Positions 1 through 10,528 of a DNA stretch of 64,000 nucleotides are shown piece after piece. Each line of letters starts with the position of its first letter. The stretch's first letter is position 1. Source of the stretch: Adineta steineri (taxonomy: Eukaryota > Rotifera > Eurotatoria > Adinetida > Adinetidae). Position numbers and translations under genes: made by a program. Where the stretch lies: the NCBI GenBank assembly GCA_905250115.1, contig CAJNOI010000360.1, forward strand, positions 1 through 64,000, given 5' to 3'. Below the pieces are notes generated by a model. It had not been told where the DNA came from. It searched no databases and was given only the letters and a program-made list of their open reading frames with translations.

Positions 1-232
1 AATTGACATCTGTTTTATCTCAAGAGTAAATATTTTAGTATAAATTATTATTTTATATCTATATAATTAGTTCTATTGATTTAATTTTTATATTGTATCA
101 TGCGAACTATTCAATAATGCTAACCTTTTGTCTGACATTTCCATTTCCGATTAACAAAAAACAATATTTCATCGGAATTAATATATGCTCAACTTAAATT
201 ACTAATGGTTTTTTTCTTCTTCAGAGAATCAA

Positions 233-472
233 TTAGAAAATATACAAACCAAGTAGAAAAATTAATTCACAACAAGCAATAGCTAAAAAATATAATGATG
301 TTGGTTCTTTTCGATTGTTTTTATTTGACAAAATTATAATTGAAAATAAATGACCAGGGATACCAAATATAATACATAGAAGACCACATGAACGCCAAAC
401 AATATAAGATATATGTACTGCGTTATGATAATGTAAAATACTAGGACAAATTTCTAATGCTGTATTATTCAT
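233..472 (-). pseudogene. N-terminal fragment of a rhodopsin-like GPCR (rotifer family), partial
   Basis: Reading starts at an ATG at 472 and stays open for 79 codons. The product has a short extracellular N-terminus (N-glycosylation site NNT at residue 2), a first membrane helix around residues 29-50 (motif GIPGHLFSIIIL), a short basic loop (NKNNRKEP) and the start of a second helix ending LLGLYIF before a stop. This is the TM1-loop-TM2 layout of the large class A receptor family common in bdelloid rotifers; the usual GN motif of TM1 reads GH here. A possible donor (GTATAT) lies just before the stop, so the frame may continue in an exon beyond the left edge, but the 230 bases left in the window show no coding continuation. 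It is either the first exon of a cut gene or a decayed copy. Ligand unknown. Confidence 0.5.
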
Positions 473-1718
473 TATGAATCTAATGGTTACATTCTAATGC
501 TTGGAAAATAATTGTGTATGCATGCGTTGTGCGGGCCTACTTTTTATTGACATCGAAGAGCAGTATGAGGGAAAAAAAAGAAGAAAAACAAGAAAGAAAA
601 GGGTTTTCTCAATACTGGTAAGCTTGATCACTATGGGAACATGGGGAAGAAGAGAAAAAGAAATAGTTCCTGACTTATTCATTCTTGTTTGAATGAGACA
701 ATACAATTAAAATATAATGTATCGTTCGGATAGATTATAGTATTTTGTTTATTTATATAAAACAAAAATTAATTCAATTAATTAATGATTTTTCTTATCG
801 AATGAATGAAAACATCTACATATATTTTGCATGTTTACTACAAATATAATAAAGGAAAAAAGTTCTTTTATCTATTTATGAGATTACAAGATTGATATAT
901 TTAATATTTTTAGGACTAATTATAGTTAAATATAAAATTTAATTATTAGAATCTATTTTTATCAAAACTTGGAATTAATTAGTAGGTATGTTTAAGACAA
1001 GTTCTCTTTTAGATTTATTTTAATATAGAATAGAAAGCACGGATTATCTTTATATAAATATAATAGTGTGCACAAGCTGGTTTTTACGTGATAGGAAAGA
1101 ACTTTTAGTCTGTTAAGAACGGATAATGGTTTTGCTTCTTTTTAGATAGTCTTTTTATTACGATAGTTGATACTGTAGGTACTTTAAACATGTGCAAGAG
1201 TAGAAAGAACTCGGAATGTTAGTTTTGAACAATAGAATTGGCTGACAGGAAAATTATTTCCGTTTATAGAAAGATGCTTCACTTCATCTAAAGGCATACA
1301 TATCAAAGAGAAATGATAGAACGAAAAATAAACATACTTAAATATTATTAAATATATACATGTTAAGACAAGCAGAAATAAAATGGATGACTATCAACAT
1401 ATATCTATTATTTACTTGCTTGTCAAAATTATTTTCAGTTTTTGACTTCTTCTTATGACCGTAGACATATGCGAAGAAATTATCTTTTTTCCACTGCTTT
1501 TATATGGAGAAAGTATGAATTAAATCTACTAATAAATCTTCAGTCACAAATGCATAGATATAGCAGGTGTAATGTCTTATATGATTTTTGTTAAAAAAAC
1601 GATCTTCTTTCATATATATATTTATTTTTTACATTCAAATTAGTTTAGACATAAAGTATATATTTATTTTTAACTATGTCTTGTGTTTACAAAATAAAGA
1701 TATCAATAAATGACAACT
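473..1718. other. Intergenic, no gene seen
   Basis: AT-rich spacer with frequent stops in all frames. Two short overlapping frames near 494-706 lie on opposite strands over the same purine-rich stretch and show no family features. No RNA gene recognised. Confidence 0.6.
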
Positions 1719-2061
1719 TTATTTAATTCGTTCATCTCCACGATATAATCGTTGATCAAGACAATATTGCATAGAATTCCCAGAAGAAACACATGCTTGA
1801 AGATAATCACCAATAGTTGCCATCGATGGTTCTTTGATTTCTTCCATATCGGATATACTACGTTTACATGAAACTGGTGACATATGACATAGTAGAAAAC
1901 CACGATGTATTGGTGCATATGATGTTGGGTAAGCCTATATATATATTAAAGAAAAAAAAATTGAATTATCAATCAATAAATATATTTATATATACCATAG
2001 TTGATTCGAAATAAAGAATAAAAGTTAATAGAATAAACAGAAATCGATACAAATAATTCAT
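1719..2061 (-). CDS. Small secreted peptide precursor with an allatostatin-C-like ring
   Basis: Two exons, 2061-1996 and 1934-1719, joined by a 61-bp GT-AG intron, give 93 residues. The first exon is almost wholly a signal peptide (hydrophobic residues 4-17, likely cleavage near Ala23). Then comes C-H-M-S-P-V-S-C at residues 38-45, followed directly by Lys-Arg, a classic prohormone convertase site. Six residues between the cysteines, Pro in position four and Ser before the second Cys match the ring of allatostatin-C peptides (C-Y-F-N-P-I-S-C). The remaining 46 residues form an acidic spacer with two more cysteines (70 and 80). In known allatostatin-C precursors the peptide is usually C-terminal, whereas here it follows the signal peptide directly, a layout more like elevenin precursors. 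A TATA-like run lies about 75 bp upstream, and an AATAAA signal overlaps the stop. The peptide precursor call is an inference; the splice model is firm. Confidence 0.6.
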
Positions 2062-3711
2062 AGTCAGTTGTAAATATTTATGTTATTTAGTAGAGATAAG
2101 ATTGGAAAGTAATGAAGCACTTTTTTTCTTTGGCACTGTATATATATATGTAGATGAAGTCAATAGTTTGGGTACTGTGAATGAATATATATGTTGATTG
2201 TATCCTACGCATAAAACTAAGTTTACTCAAGAAATGATGAATATGTTAATTTATATCAATGAACAATATTAAAGATAAGAGATTCTTGTTCATTTAACTA
2301 GAAATATCACGTTGATATATATATTATAATATTACAGTTAATGTAACACTTTGAAAATGAACAATTACACATAAATGTATAGATATTCTACTAATTGACT
2401 GTTATAACATCTAATCGTTACGCAAAATTTGAGTTTTTTCTAGCGTATTCCGTTTTCTTCTTTGATCCTACGTAGTTTAGTCTTGTATATAATCATAATT
2501 GAGATATTCATCAATTTATATATAAAGATCAACCTTCTCAAATAGGAACTTCATGCATCGTTCAAGGCTGTACTTGTTGAAACGGCAATAAAATACCTAT
2601 TGTATTATTCTTCAACAGGCGAAATATTTAGAAATCAATTTCATATTATTCTACTCATTTAAATTTCACTCAAATACATTAGATTTGCATTCAATCTGTC
2701 TATAGTTCATACAGTTAAAAGATAATTGAAAAGCGTAGGTGAGATTAAAATGCGTAAAAAGTCTTTTTTTTGTTCTTATCCATTTTACTCTCACTTAAAA
2801 TATAAAATTATATTAGAAAAACAAGTGTGAATCTTCTGTTAGTATGATTAATAATTTTTATATTGCAATACTTTTGATTGATTTCTATTTATGATAATTC
2901 ATTATTCAATGTCTTCATCGTAGAAAGGAAATAGTGTTAAACGATATATTTAATTTAATATAAAGGAATCTGTGATATAGTTATTACCATAATTGAATAG
3001 AATAAGAATCTATATACCTCTATGCCATGCAACTGTGAGAGACAAGAAAGCATAAACTTAAATAGTACAGACAACAAGACTAAATCCTTATTGGTACGTT
3101 TGAATCAGTTTCGTTTTAATATGAATAGAAATAATAATATTCATTACTATTCCAAATATATAATTGTTAGTATATTAAAAATTATTTTTTCTAAAGTATG
3201 TGAATATACTTTGAGTATTATTTAGAATCTATACCATTAATTCGGTATAGTTAAAAGATCCATTAAGTTTATAAAAAAAAACGCCATTATCAATGAAAAC
3301 ATGGTTTCATTTTTTCTGTATGTTTTATTTGTATGTATAGTTTAATCGCAAAGAATCAAGAAGGAAAATGAAGATTGGTATATTATAATTTTGTCACGAA
3401 TGTATTTTTCCTGATCTATTGAGAAACTTAGTTCTATGAATTAACCATATGTTAGCAACCCTAAAAATAACTTAATAATACTAACTACGCACTTTTTAAA
3501 TAGTAGCTAGAGTAAAATCTATGGAAAAAATACTTTTTTATTCGATAGGTCAAACACAGAAAAAAGTGCATTGATAAATAAACATATGGCTAGCGGAGTC
3601 GCGAATAATGGCTGTTGTTTATATGAACTCGAGAAGTATAAAAGGGTAGTATTTTTATGAAGAAGAAAACATTATTATCGACAAAAAAAAAGAATTCTGG
3701 CACTTATAAAC
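2062..3711. other. Intergenic between two divergent peptide genes
   Basis: AT-rich spacer between the start codons of the divergent genes at 2061 (-) and 3712 (+). A 67-codon frame at 3022-3225 has low-complexity composition and no recognisable features, so I do not call it. A canonical TATA box sits near its right end. Confidence 0.55.
3637..3644 (+). promoter_or_regulatory. TATA box
   Basis: TATAAAAG, 68 bp before the proposed ATG at 3712 of the following peptide gene. Spacing suits a start site near 3668. Inferred from sequence only. Confidence 0.5.
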
Positions 3712-4182
3712 ATGCAATCGATTGTTATATTATCCGTGGTAAACGCTTTTCTTTTGAGTTTAGTTTGATCTATTATTCTATTCTAGTTGGTTCTCACTAC
3801 TGTAGTACTTTCAGCGGCACCACCACGGTCATCACAAAACAGGCTACCATCAGTTAAGAATATGCAATTAAGAACAAGTCTACCAGTAGCTAGATACCGC
3901 CGATCAAGAGCAAGTCAACCACCAGCTTGGCAACACTCATCAAGACCAAATCATTTAGTTAATGACAATGCATCGCGAGCAAATCGTTGGGTTCATAATG
4001 AACAAGGCAAGGATACAAGTCAACAACCTCATGAGGGACATCATCAAAGAACTTCTCCTTCAACAGCACATTTTACTCAAGAAAATCAAGTCAAAACTGA
4101 TCAAAAACAAGGAAAGCGCCAGAAACGTGCATTCATGCTGGATAAAAAAACCAAAGTTGCCTATTTTCATCACGCTAATTAA
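3712..4182 (+). CDS. Secreted basic protein, possible peptide precursor
   Basis: Exon 1 is only 27 bases (3712-3738), followed by a 48-bp GT-AG intron and exon 2 (3787-4182), for 140 residues. Only the spliced form gives a good signal peptide (hydrophobic residues 3-17, cleavage near Ala19-Ala20). The rest is hydrophilic, rich in Arg, Gln, His and Asn, without cysteines. Basic clusters (RYRRSR near residue 50, GKRQKR at 118-123) look like furin or prohormone convertase sites; cutting after RQKR would release a 17-residue C-terminal peptide starting AFML and ending HHAN, with no amidation glycine. AATAAA follows the stop within about 10 bases. I do not recognise the family. It faces the allatostatin-C-like gene across 1.65 kb. 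Confidence 0.6.
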
Positions 4183-4819
4183 TTATTACAAGAATAAAGA
4201 CATGAAACTTTTTATTGTATAACATATCTTTATTTTACTTCAAATAAATTTAAATTAACATTATGAATTGTTTGATTTATATTTCAATAAAGAAACAATG
4301 AATCATCGGATAATTAAATAGATTATTTTTATTAAATGCGATGTGTATCAATAGATTGCCTCTTCTTTTCATGATAATAAATGAAATGTTTACGATAATA
4401 GCTACGAGAAGTGAATATGCATATTCTCCATACATTAAACAAATTATGAGTTTATTTTTTGGTGGGAATATCATCCAGATGGTGTTCAATGAGACAATGA
4501 AAATCTAAATAAATACTTAATATAGTTAATGTATATATAAATGAAAAAGGTCCAGGTAACTTGTATGATATATTATACTAAAAAAAAACAATTATTTCAT
4601 TTTTATGATTATTATCTGGTGTTACCATGTTATCTGACTATATATAACCTATTAACAATTATATCTTAGTATTTCATATAGAATTGTACAAGGAAAATTT
4701 ATTTAATTAGAAAATTTTAAGACATTTGTATGGTTATATATTCATATTAATATTTTTTTTCTTTCATTTATTAAGCTCCAATGAATAATATATATAAAAA
4801 AATTTCGTTTAAAATAATA
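4183..4819. other. Convergent 3' region
   Basis: Space between the 3' ends of the peptide gene (+) and the GH3 enzyme (-). It holds AATAAA signals on both strands and AT-rich sequence only. Confidence 0.5.
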
Positions 4820-7208
4820 TTAAGCCCATTGAATTGATTCTCCTTCTAATGTAATTGAAAACATTCGTTGTTGTCCAATGATAATATGATACAAACCAGG
4901 ATGAATCCATTTAGATGCATTTTCTGCAATAGTTAAAGCGGCTGCTATAGTAAAAGGAAAAAAGACTTCTTTTGTTTCATTTTGTTTTAAATGAATACGT
5001 TCAAAACCAAATAATTGTTTAAACGGTACAATTGAACCATTGTTTATAGTCGGTGGTGTAACATAAGCTAAAACAACATCATCACCATCCATATCTCCTG
5101 TATTTGTTACATTAATACGTATTGAAGAAATAATTGTATGATCTTCTTTTTCAATATTCTTTAATAATGATTGCATAGAAACAAAAGATTTGAATGTATT
5201 ATTATTATATGTATAATTAAATGTAGTATAAGATAAACCATATCCAAATTCATAGACTGGTTGACCCGTATAAAATTTATATGTTCGACCAGGATTAGTT
5301 GATGATGGTCGCATTTGCATATCAAACATACTTACAGCATTAACATATGATGCTGGATAAAGTGTTACAGGTAAACGACCAGCTGGATTATATTGACCAA
5401 ATACAACCGTTGCAACTGCTAATCCACCTGATTGTCCAGGATAACCCATCCAAATAAGACTTCCACATTGTGTTGAATTTCGAATATATGATAGATCAAT
5501 TCCACCACCTGACATAATTACAACATGAAGTGGTGAACGACTAACTTTTTCTAATTGTTGTATTAACGCAAGTTGTACATCAGGTAAAGTAATTGTTTTA
5601 CGATCAGTTCCTTCTCGTTCAATTGTATTATCAATTCCACCAAAGAAAAATACAATATCAGATGATTGAGCTAATTTAATTGCAGCAGCAAAATCTTTCT
5701 CATTATGACTTGATATTCCACATCCACGAGCATACTGAATATCAATAAAATTTCCTAATGATTATAAGAAATTTCAAATAAAATAAATTCAAACATTTTC
5801 TTTTCTTTTTCTTCAAACCTGCAGTTACATTTTTAAATCCTGTAATAGGATCAATAAGAAATGGTGCTCGTCCATGATAAATGCCTTGCATTGTTACTGT
5901 TGCATCAGCTGTTGGTCCAATTAATGCAATTTTTTTATTCATTAATTGATTTAGATTTAATGGTAATATTTTATTAATATTCTTCAATAAAACAATACTT
6001 TCTTGTGCACTTATAAGTGATAATTGTCTTGCTTCTAATGTATCAACATTATTCTTATTTAATTTTCGATAAATTTGTTGTTCTGGTGGATCAAACCAAC
6101 CAAGACGAATAAGAACATCAAATGTACGCATTAATGCTTGATCAATATCAGCTTCAACAATTTTTTTTCTATTCAATGCTGTATTCATATGAAATAAATA
6201 GAAAACTCCACATTCAAGATCAGTACCAGCATGTAAAGCTACAGCAACGGTATCTTCAACTGATGATGTATAACGATGTGCATGTAAAATATCCGAAATA
6301 GCATTACAATCACTAACAACAAAACCATTTAGGTGAAACGATTCTCTAAAATAAATTTTTTTTCTGATTAATTTTTAATCATTCTAATATATTTTATACC
6401 TTGCAATTGTTTCTAATAAAAATTTATGAGCACAAGCTGGTATTCCATTTATTGAATTATAACTACACATAATACTAGCTACTTGTGCATCTTTAATACA
6501 ACTTTTAAATGATGGTAAATATGTTTCAACTAAATCTTGATCAGTTACTTTAGCATTAAAATGATGTCGATCTGTTCCATTCCAATTTTCTAAATCATAT
6601 GCATCAAAATGTTTACAATTAGCAGCTATTTTTAAATATCGTTCATCATGACCACGTTGTAAACCTTGTATAAGTGCATAGACATATTGAGATGTTAGAA
6701 ATGGATCTTCACCAGGTGTTTCTTGTCCTCGTCCCCATCGTGGATCTCGAAAAATATTAATATTTGGTGTAAAAAATGTAAGACCGGCTCGACCATCATT
6801 ATTAAAAGCACGTGCTTCAGTTGAAATTATACTTGCTATACGATGTACAAGATTCATATTAAATGTTGCACCAAGATTAATTGGCATTGGAAATGAACTA
6901 GCTGAAGGTAGATCACCACCAAAAAATACACCTGGAGAAAAAGCAAGACCATGTAATGCTTCTGACCACCATTCATATTTAGGTAGACCAAGACGAGGAA
7001 TACTATCGGCTGTTGTAATTGTTTGAGAAATTTTTTCTATTGTTGTCATACGACTTATTAAATCAGCTGCTCGTTCTCGAGATGGTAATGATTGATTACA
7101 AATAGGAAAAAATGATAATGGGCCTGATTTACAATCAGGAAAGTTTCCTGATTGACCATCTATCCACAATATTAAATTTAAAAGTAGTAGTATAAAAAAT
7201 AAACGCAT
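4820..7208 (-). CDS. Secreted GH3 glycoside hydrolase, beta-xylosidase type
   Basis: Three exons (7208-6400, 6345-5819, 5754-4820) with short GT-AG introns give 756 residues. Order: signal peptide (1-18); GH3 N-terminal barrel with motifs YEWWSEALHG and DPRWGRGQETPGEDP; the nucleophile in VVSDCNAI (Asp282); the GH3 C-terminal sandwich with GGIDNTIEREGTDR, whose Glu491 is the likely acid/base; and an Fn3-like C-terminal domain from about residue 650. Length and motifs are those of plant and fungal beta-xylosidases, which release xylose from the ends of xylo-oligosaccharides. Secretion fits digestion of plant or algal wall material. The GIDNTIE motif is closest, from memory, to fungal enzymes, so horizontal acquisition is possible, although the gene now has introns and local base composition. 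Substrate preference (xylose, arabinose or glucose) cannot be read from sequence. All catalytic residues are present, so it is probably active. Confidence 0.93.
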
Positions 7209-7570
7209 AGTTAACGCGACTGTTGATATCTAATGAAAAAATATTAATTTTACTTACACACCTTGAGATAAGACAAAGATGTCGAATAAGCCATTATCAC
7301 AGCAACACATTGTGTTGTCTACTAACATATCATTCAGATAAAAAAAATAACGTGTTACTTTAAAATTTATCTGTCTCTTTGCTACGTTTCAAAATATTTC
7401 AATCAGAAACTGTTTATAATATTTGCTTGATAGTTGCAACATTATGTGTATTAAAAATATTTTTATTAATAAAAAGTATCTGTTATTCGTAAGAAATATG
7501 ACATTTAATTAAATAAATAAATAAAAAGACGGTATCATTACATTACATTATATTTTATTAATCATATTGA
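7209..7570. other. Short intergenic spacer
   Basis: AT-rich gap between two minus-strand genes: 5' flank of the GH3 gene and 3' end of the Ly6-like gene. No feature recognised beyond AATAAA-like runs. Confidence 0.4.
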
Positions 7571-7975
7571 TTATCCAAAATCAAGTAAATTAGTAAGTTT
7601 ACGTGAAGCATGACGACGAGATTGAGACCATGCACATTTACCATGATCAGGTCGATTACATCCATCGTTTGAACAACATGTTACATTATCATAACCGCTT
7701 GATGATTGTTGTTGTAACATTTCACATGTACTTTTACGTAAAATTGTATATCCCCATTTTTTAGTTTTTACTAATTGTTCATATTCATTACAAGCTTGAT
7801 CATCTGTTGTACATTGAAAACGATATTTTGCACATTGACATATTTCATCGGAGCCACAATCTTTCATATGTGGTGCTAACATACATTGTCTATCAGTGCC
7901 TGTATAACATCGAATTGATAAAATAGTCACAAAAAATAAGGAAAAAATAACAGTTAATAGTAATCGACGACACAT
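7571..7975 (-). CDS. Secreted Ly6/uPAR-like (three-finger) protein
   Basis: The frame is open from 8056, but the Met at 7975 is the better start because a signal peptide (about residues 5-21) follows at once; this gives 134 residues. After RCY come regularly spaced cysteines (CY..C..C..C-Q-C..C..C), then TCEML and, after an NVT glycosylation site, the hallmark C-C-S-N-D-G-C-N. That ending (CCxxDxCN) defines the Ly6/uPAR three-finger fold. The C-terminus is basic and hydrophilic (SRRHASRK) without a hydrophobic GPI signal, so a soluble secreted form is expected. Similar proteins occur in rotifers as lineage-specific families; partner unknown. No sign of damage. Confidence 0.78.
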   Translation of the reverse strand: MCRRLLLTVIFSLFFVTILSIRCYTGTDRQCMLAPHMKDCGSDEICQCAKYRFQCTTDDQACNEYEQLVKTKKWGYTILRKSTCEMLQQQSSSGYDNVTCCSNDGCNRPDHGKCAWSQSRRHASRKLTNLLDFG

Positions 7976-8658
7976 TATACGAGTGAAGAAAAGAAAAAAA
8001 AATAAAAGTAAAGAACATTTTTTTCTTCTAATAGTTCTTATGTATATTTTATGCACTTACAATGGGAGCCCTGAGAAAAAAGGTAATAGTTCTCTTTACT
8101 TTATGTGTCATTTATATGTACACAGTATAAATATCATGCGTTGATTATTATCGAATGTAAAAAAATATGGTTAATTGTTTTTTCTTCTACTATTATAATG
8201 GTACATAACAAATTGTACTTTTTACGTATGCGCATAAAATGAATCAGAGATCGTAGTTATAAGTTCGTATTTAATATAAAGCCATTCATTTTTTCCTTGA
8301 AGAAGACGAAGTAGTTTCAATTAGTTCTGTCAACTGGTATTATCGACATGAAATTGCAATTGCTTCCACATCGATAGTCTTCAATAGAAAAGAAAGAAAT
8401 TCTGTTATAAATATACAATTTCTGTTTTTAATATTTCTTCTTATTGGTCTTGTTTCCTACAATAAAAAAGATTAAAGTTGATTCATCTCATTTGTTACCA
8501 AAAAATGATTAATCGAAATTGATTCCTTTTATATTTGAAATTTTCTATTATTATTTCCTAGTAGTAATTATTGATAAATTAATTATGAAAATATATTTTA
8601 ATAGAAAAAATACTAAGGAATTTATGACTTAGTGCTGATAAAGTGAACGAACATTAAA
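7976..8658. other. Intergenic, no gene seen
   Basis: AT-rich upstream flank of the Ly6-like gene. An alternative upstream start for that gene lies at 8056, but its extra 27 residues are basic and would mask the signal peptide. Confidence 0.45.
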
Positions 8659-8766
8659 TTATTGTATCAATATAGCTGGCTTAGCTTTTGCTGGTCGACT
8701 GCGTTTTCTCTTTTTCGAAATTAGAACTGTCTTTGCTAGTGGTCGTGGTTTGTAATATTTTAATCA
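8659..8766 (-). pseudogene. C-terminal coding remnant, transposon-like basic tail
   Basis: Between an in-frame stop upstream and the stop at 8659-8661 lie about 32 codons with a strongly basic AT-hook-like tail (KKRKRSRPAKAKP then AILIQ). A GRPxK-type tail ending in a short hydrophobic stretch resembles the C-termini of some transposon-encoded proteins in rotifers. No preceding domain could be read, so it looks like a decayed fragment. Identity is uncertain. Confidence 0.25.
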
Positions 8767-8832
8767 TATAGTCGCAGCGAAAACTTGCTTACATATCTAG
8801 TTTTTAAGAAAAGCTGAGCAGTTATATTTTAA

Positions 8833-8880
8833 GAGTGTCGATGGAGATGTGAGTAGGATACAGTCACACATCCACCCGTT
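8833..8880. repeat. Degenerate fold-back, possible third copy of the telomere-like element
   Basis: A G-rich arm (GATGGAGATGTGAGT) is followed by a C-rich arm (CACACATCCACCC). Read on the minus strand, ATCCT-ACTCACATC here nearly equals ATCCTCACTCACATC in the element near 10170. Weak by itself; listed because two clearer copies are in the window. Confidence 0.3.
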
Positions 8881-9838
8881 TGAGAGATATCCAAGCTACA
8901 GAACGAAATCCATTTAATTTACTGGTGACCAATTAAATGGTAGCCATGGTATTTAGTAGACAGTTTTGTTAAATTCATAGTAATTGATCAAGAAAATCGA
9001 AGTGACTGTGACTGTATAAGACTGATCAAGTTTGATATATATAAATCATGGAGTGAAGTGAAGTGAAGTTGTTCACAACATTAAGCTTACGAAACTTATA
9101 CAAAATATCATACTTTACATCTTCAGAATCAAATTGTACAAATCATATTCACTTAAGGCAATGCCAAATAAAGATATTTTCTGATAAATTTATTAAAGAT
9201 GTCTTTTTATGAATTATTTCGTTTCAGAACACTGTGATCAATGAATGCTTTCGAAGATAAGATAAGGAGTCGTTTTATGTAATAGCCAACGTTGAAGAAC
9301 GAACAGATGCAAAGTACTAAGTTGTACATTAGCTACAAACGAATTTTTGGTAATTGTGTTTGAAAACTCAAGAATTGCTGCATTTCTTCGTTGTGGTGAA
9401 TACAAGAGTATAGCATACGATCGATAAATAATATATCCTTGTCTATTTATATAGCTATTCTGAAATTCACCAGCTATTTCTATTATTTTGGGTTTCAAAC
9501 ACTCCTTCAGGTTTCAACGAGCAGCAGTATAAAACTGCACGACTTTTTTAATACAGATTGACACGTTGCGTTTCTTTTTCAAAGCTACAACCATCAATTT
9601 AAGCTCAAACATTGTTATTATACATTAATTTTTACACGATATAGTTTTCCGTTTGGCAAGTAGTCACAATTACTACAACCAAACGCTATCGAAAAACTAT
9701 TCTTTTCTTTCTTCTCGTTACAAATGTTGACTTGTCTAGATATTAAAAGCACGCTCTCTAAAATATGTTCTTTATTTTTGCAATAAAACACAATAAATAT
9801 CATAATATTGAATCTACCAAATGAACGGACTACAATCC
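8881..9838. other. Mixed region of raised GC, no intact gene
   Basis: Base composition is less AT-rich than the surroundings. An 86-codon frame on the minus strand (9238-9498) lacks any recognisable motif. A short GAAGT run occurs near 9052-9068. AATAAA on the minus strand near 9776-9787 fits the 3' end of the next Cys-rich exon. Confidence 0.4.
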
Positions 9839-10047
9839 TCAGTCTTCATCTTTTGCAGGGTACTTGCAATTGCAGATATGAAGATCAGCGTCAAAAGAAG
9901 CACGATTGCAAGCGCGACCATCATGACGGGCATAATCTATCGTATTATTGTCAAAAGACCAATCAGAACATTTACCACAACGTCCACAAGCTCGGCCGCC
10001 ACAAAAAAGTTCCATTTCAGAAAATAATGCTGTTGTTCGTGCACTTC
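9839..10047 (-). CDS. Terminal exon of a small Cys-rich protein (partial or decayed)
   Basis: A 209-base stretch begins after a good acceptor (TTTCATTTAG at 10056-10048) and ends at TGA 9839-9841. It encodes about 69 residues; an internal ATG at 10015 would give 58. The core is C-G-G-R-A-C-G-R-C-G-K-C-S-D-W followed by acidic and aromatic residues and C-N-C-K. Closely spaced cysteines suggest a metal-binding or disulfide-rich module; I recall comparable CGRCGKCRDW modules in rotifer proteins but cannot name a family. No upstream exon could be found: the sequence before it is the telomere-like fold-back repeat. It may be a truncated gene or have a distant first exon. Confidence 0.45.
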
Positions 10048-10090
10048 CTAAATGAAAATGTGTATTAATTATTAAAACTTAGCAAGCATA

Positions 10091-10205
10091 ATATCTTGAG
10101 GGTGTGGGTGTGGGTGTGGGTGTCTCTTCTTCACCTGCACCAGCTCCGATTTCTATCTACATTTACGTCTCAACTACATCCTCACTCACATCCGCACCAG
10201 AACAT
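10091..10205. repeat. Fold-back element with telomere-like TGTGGG repeats
   Basis: TATCTTGAG is followed by four GTGTGG hexamers (10101-10123), a spacer, and a degenerate C-rich arm running to about 10200 (CACCTGCACC ... CATCCTCACTCACATCCGCACC). The two arms could pair as an imperfect hairpin. TGTGGG is the hexamer reported for bdelloid telomeres, so this is an interstitial telomere-like block. The same TATCTTGAGGGTGTGGGTGT start occurs inverted in a DRP1 intron at 58033-58054, which shows a dispersed family. Confidence 0.6.
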
Positions 10206-10528
10206 ACAATCATACAGTTGTTTATTTTAATTTTCGTAAGTGGAAATAGAATCAACGATGTTTTATTGCTATTTAGGAAAATTTAAAATTCTCCTGTCGG
10301 GAAAATTAAAATTTTAAATTTTTCCTGGGGGAGCTACAATATTGAATTCTTCTTACAAAAACCATAAAAAAGAAAAGAATTTTAATTTCTTCTGTAATAT
10401 ATATGAATCTTAACCATTTTCTAATTTATATTTTAGATGATCAACTAAAGCATCTTGCCAGTTTTATTATCATTGCACGATCTATGACTTACACTCTCTG
10501 CACGTCGAGCCAATGTTTCTGGGAAATA
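10206..10528. other. Spacer, no gene seen
   Basis: AT-rich sequence with a short inverted AAATTTT/AAAATTT cluster around CCTGTCGGG and TTCCTGGGGG near 10290-10330. 3' flank of the B-box gene. Confidence 0.35.

Noticed and set aside
494-706. Two overlapping frames on opposite strands
   Set aside because: Both come from a purine-rich tract; neither has a signal peptide, domain or polyA signal in place.
3022-3225. 67-codon frame with two N-terminal cysteines
   Set aside because: Composition is that of random AT-rich DNA and no neighbouring exon fits.
9238-9498. 86-codon minus-strand frame
   Set aside because: No recognisable domain, splice sites or start context; kept only as part of a mixed region.
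9808-10068. Plus-strand frames rich in His, Lys and Cys
   Set aside because: They are shadows of the Cys-rich exon on the minus strand, whose acceptor, stop and polyA signal agree.
10104-10286. Plus-strand frame beginning with alternating Gly-Val and Pro-Ala-rich residues
   Set aside because: It is a translation of the telomere-like hexamers and the C-rich arm of the fold-back; no splice support or family features.
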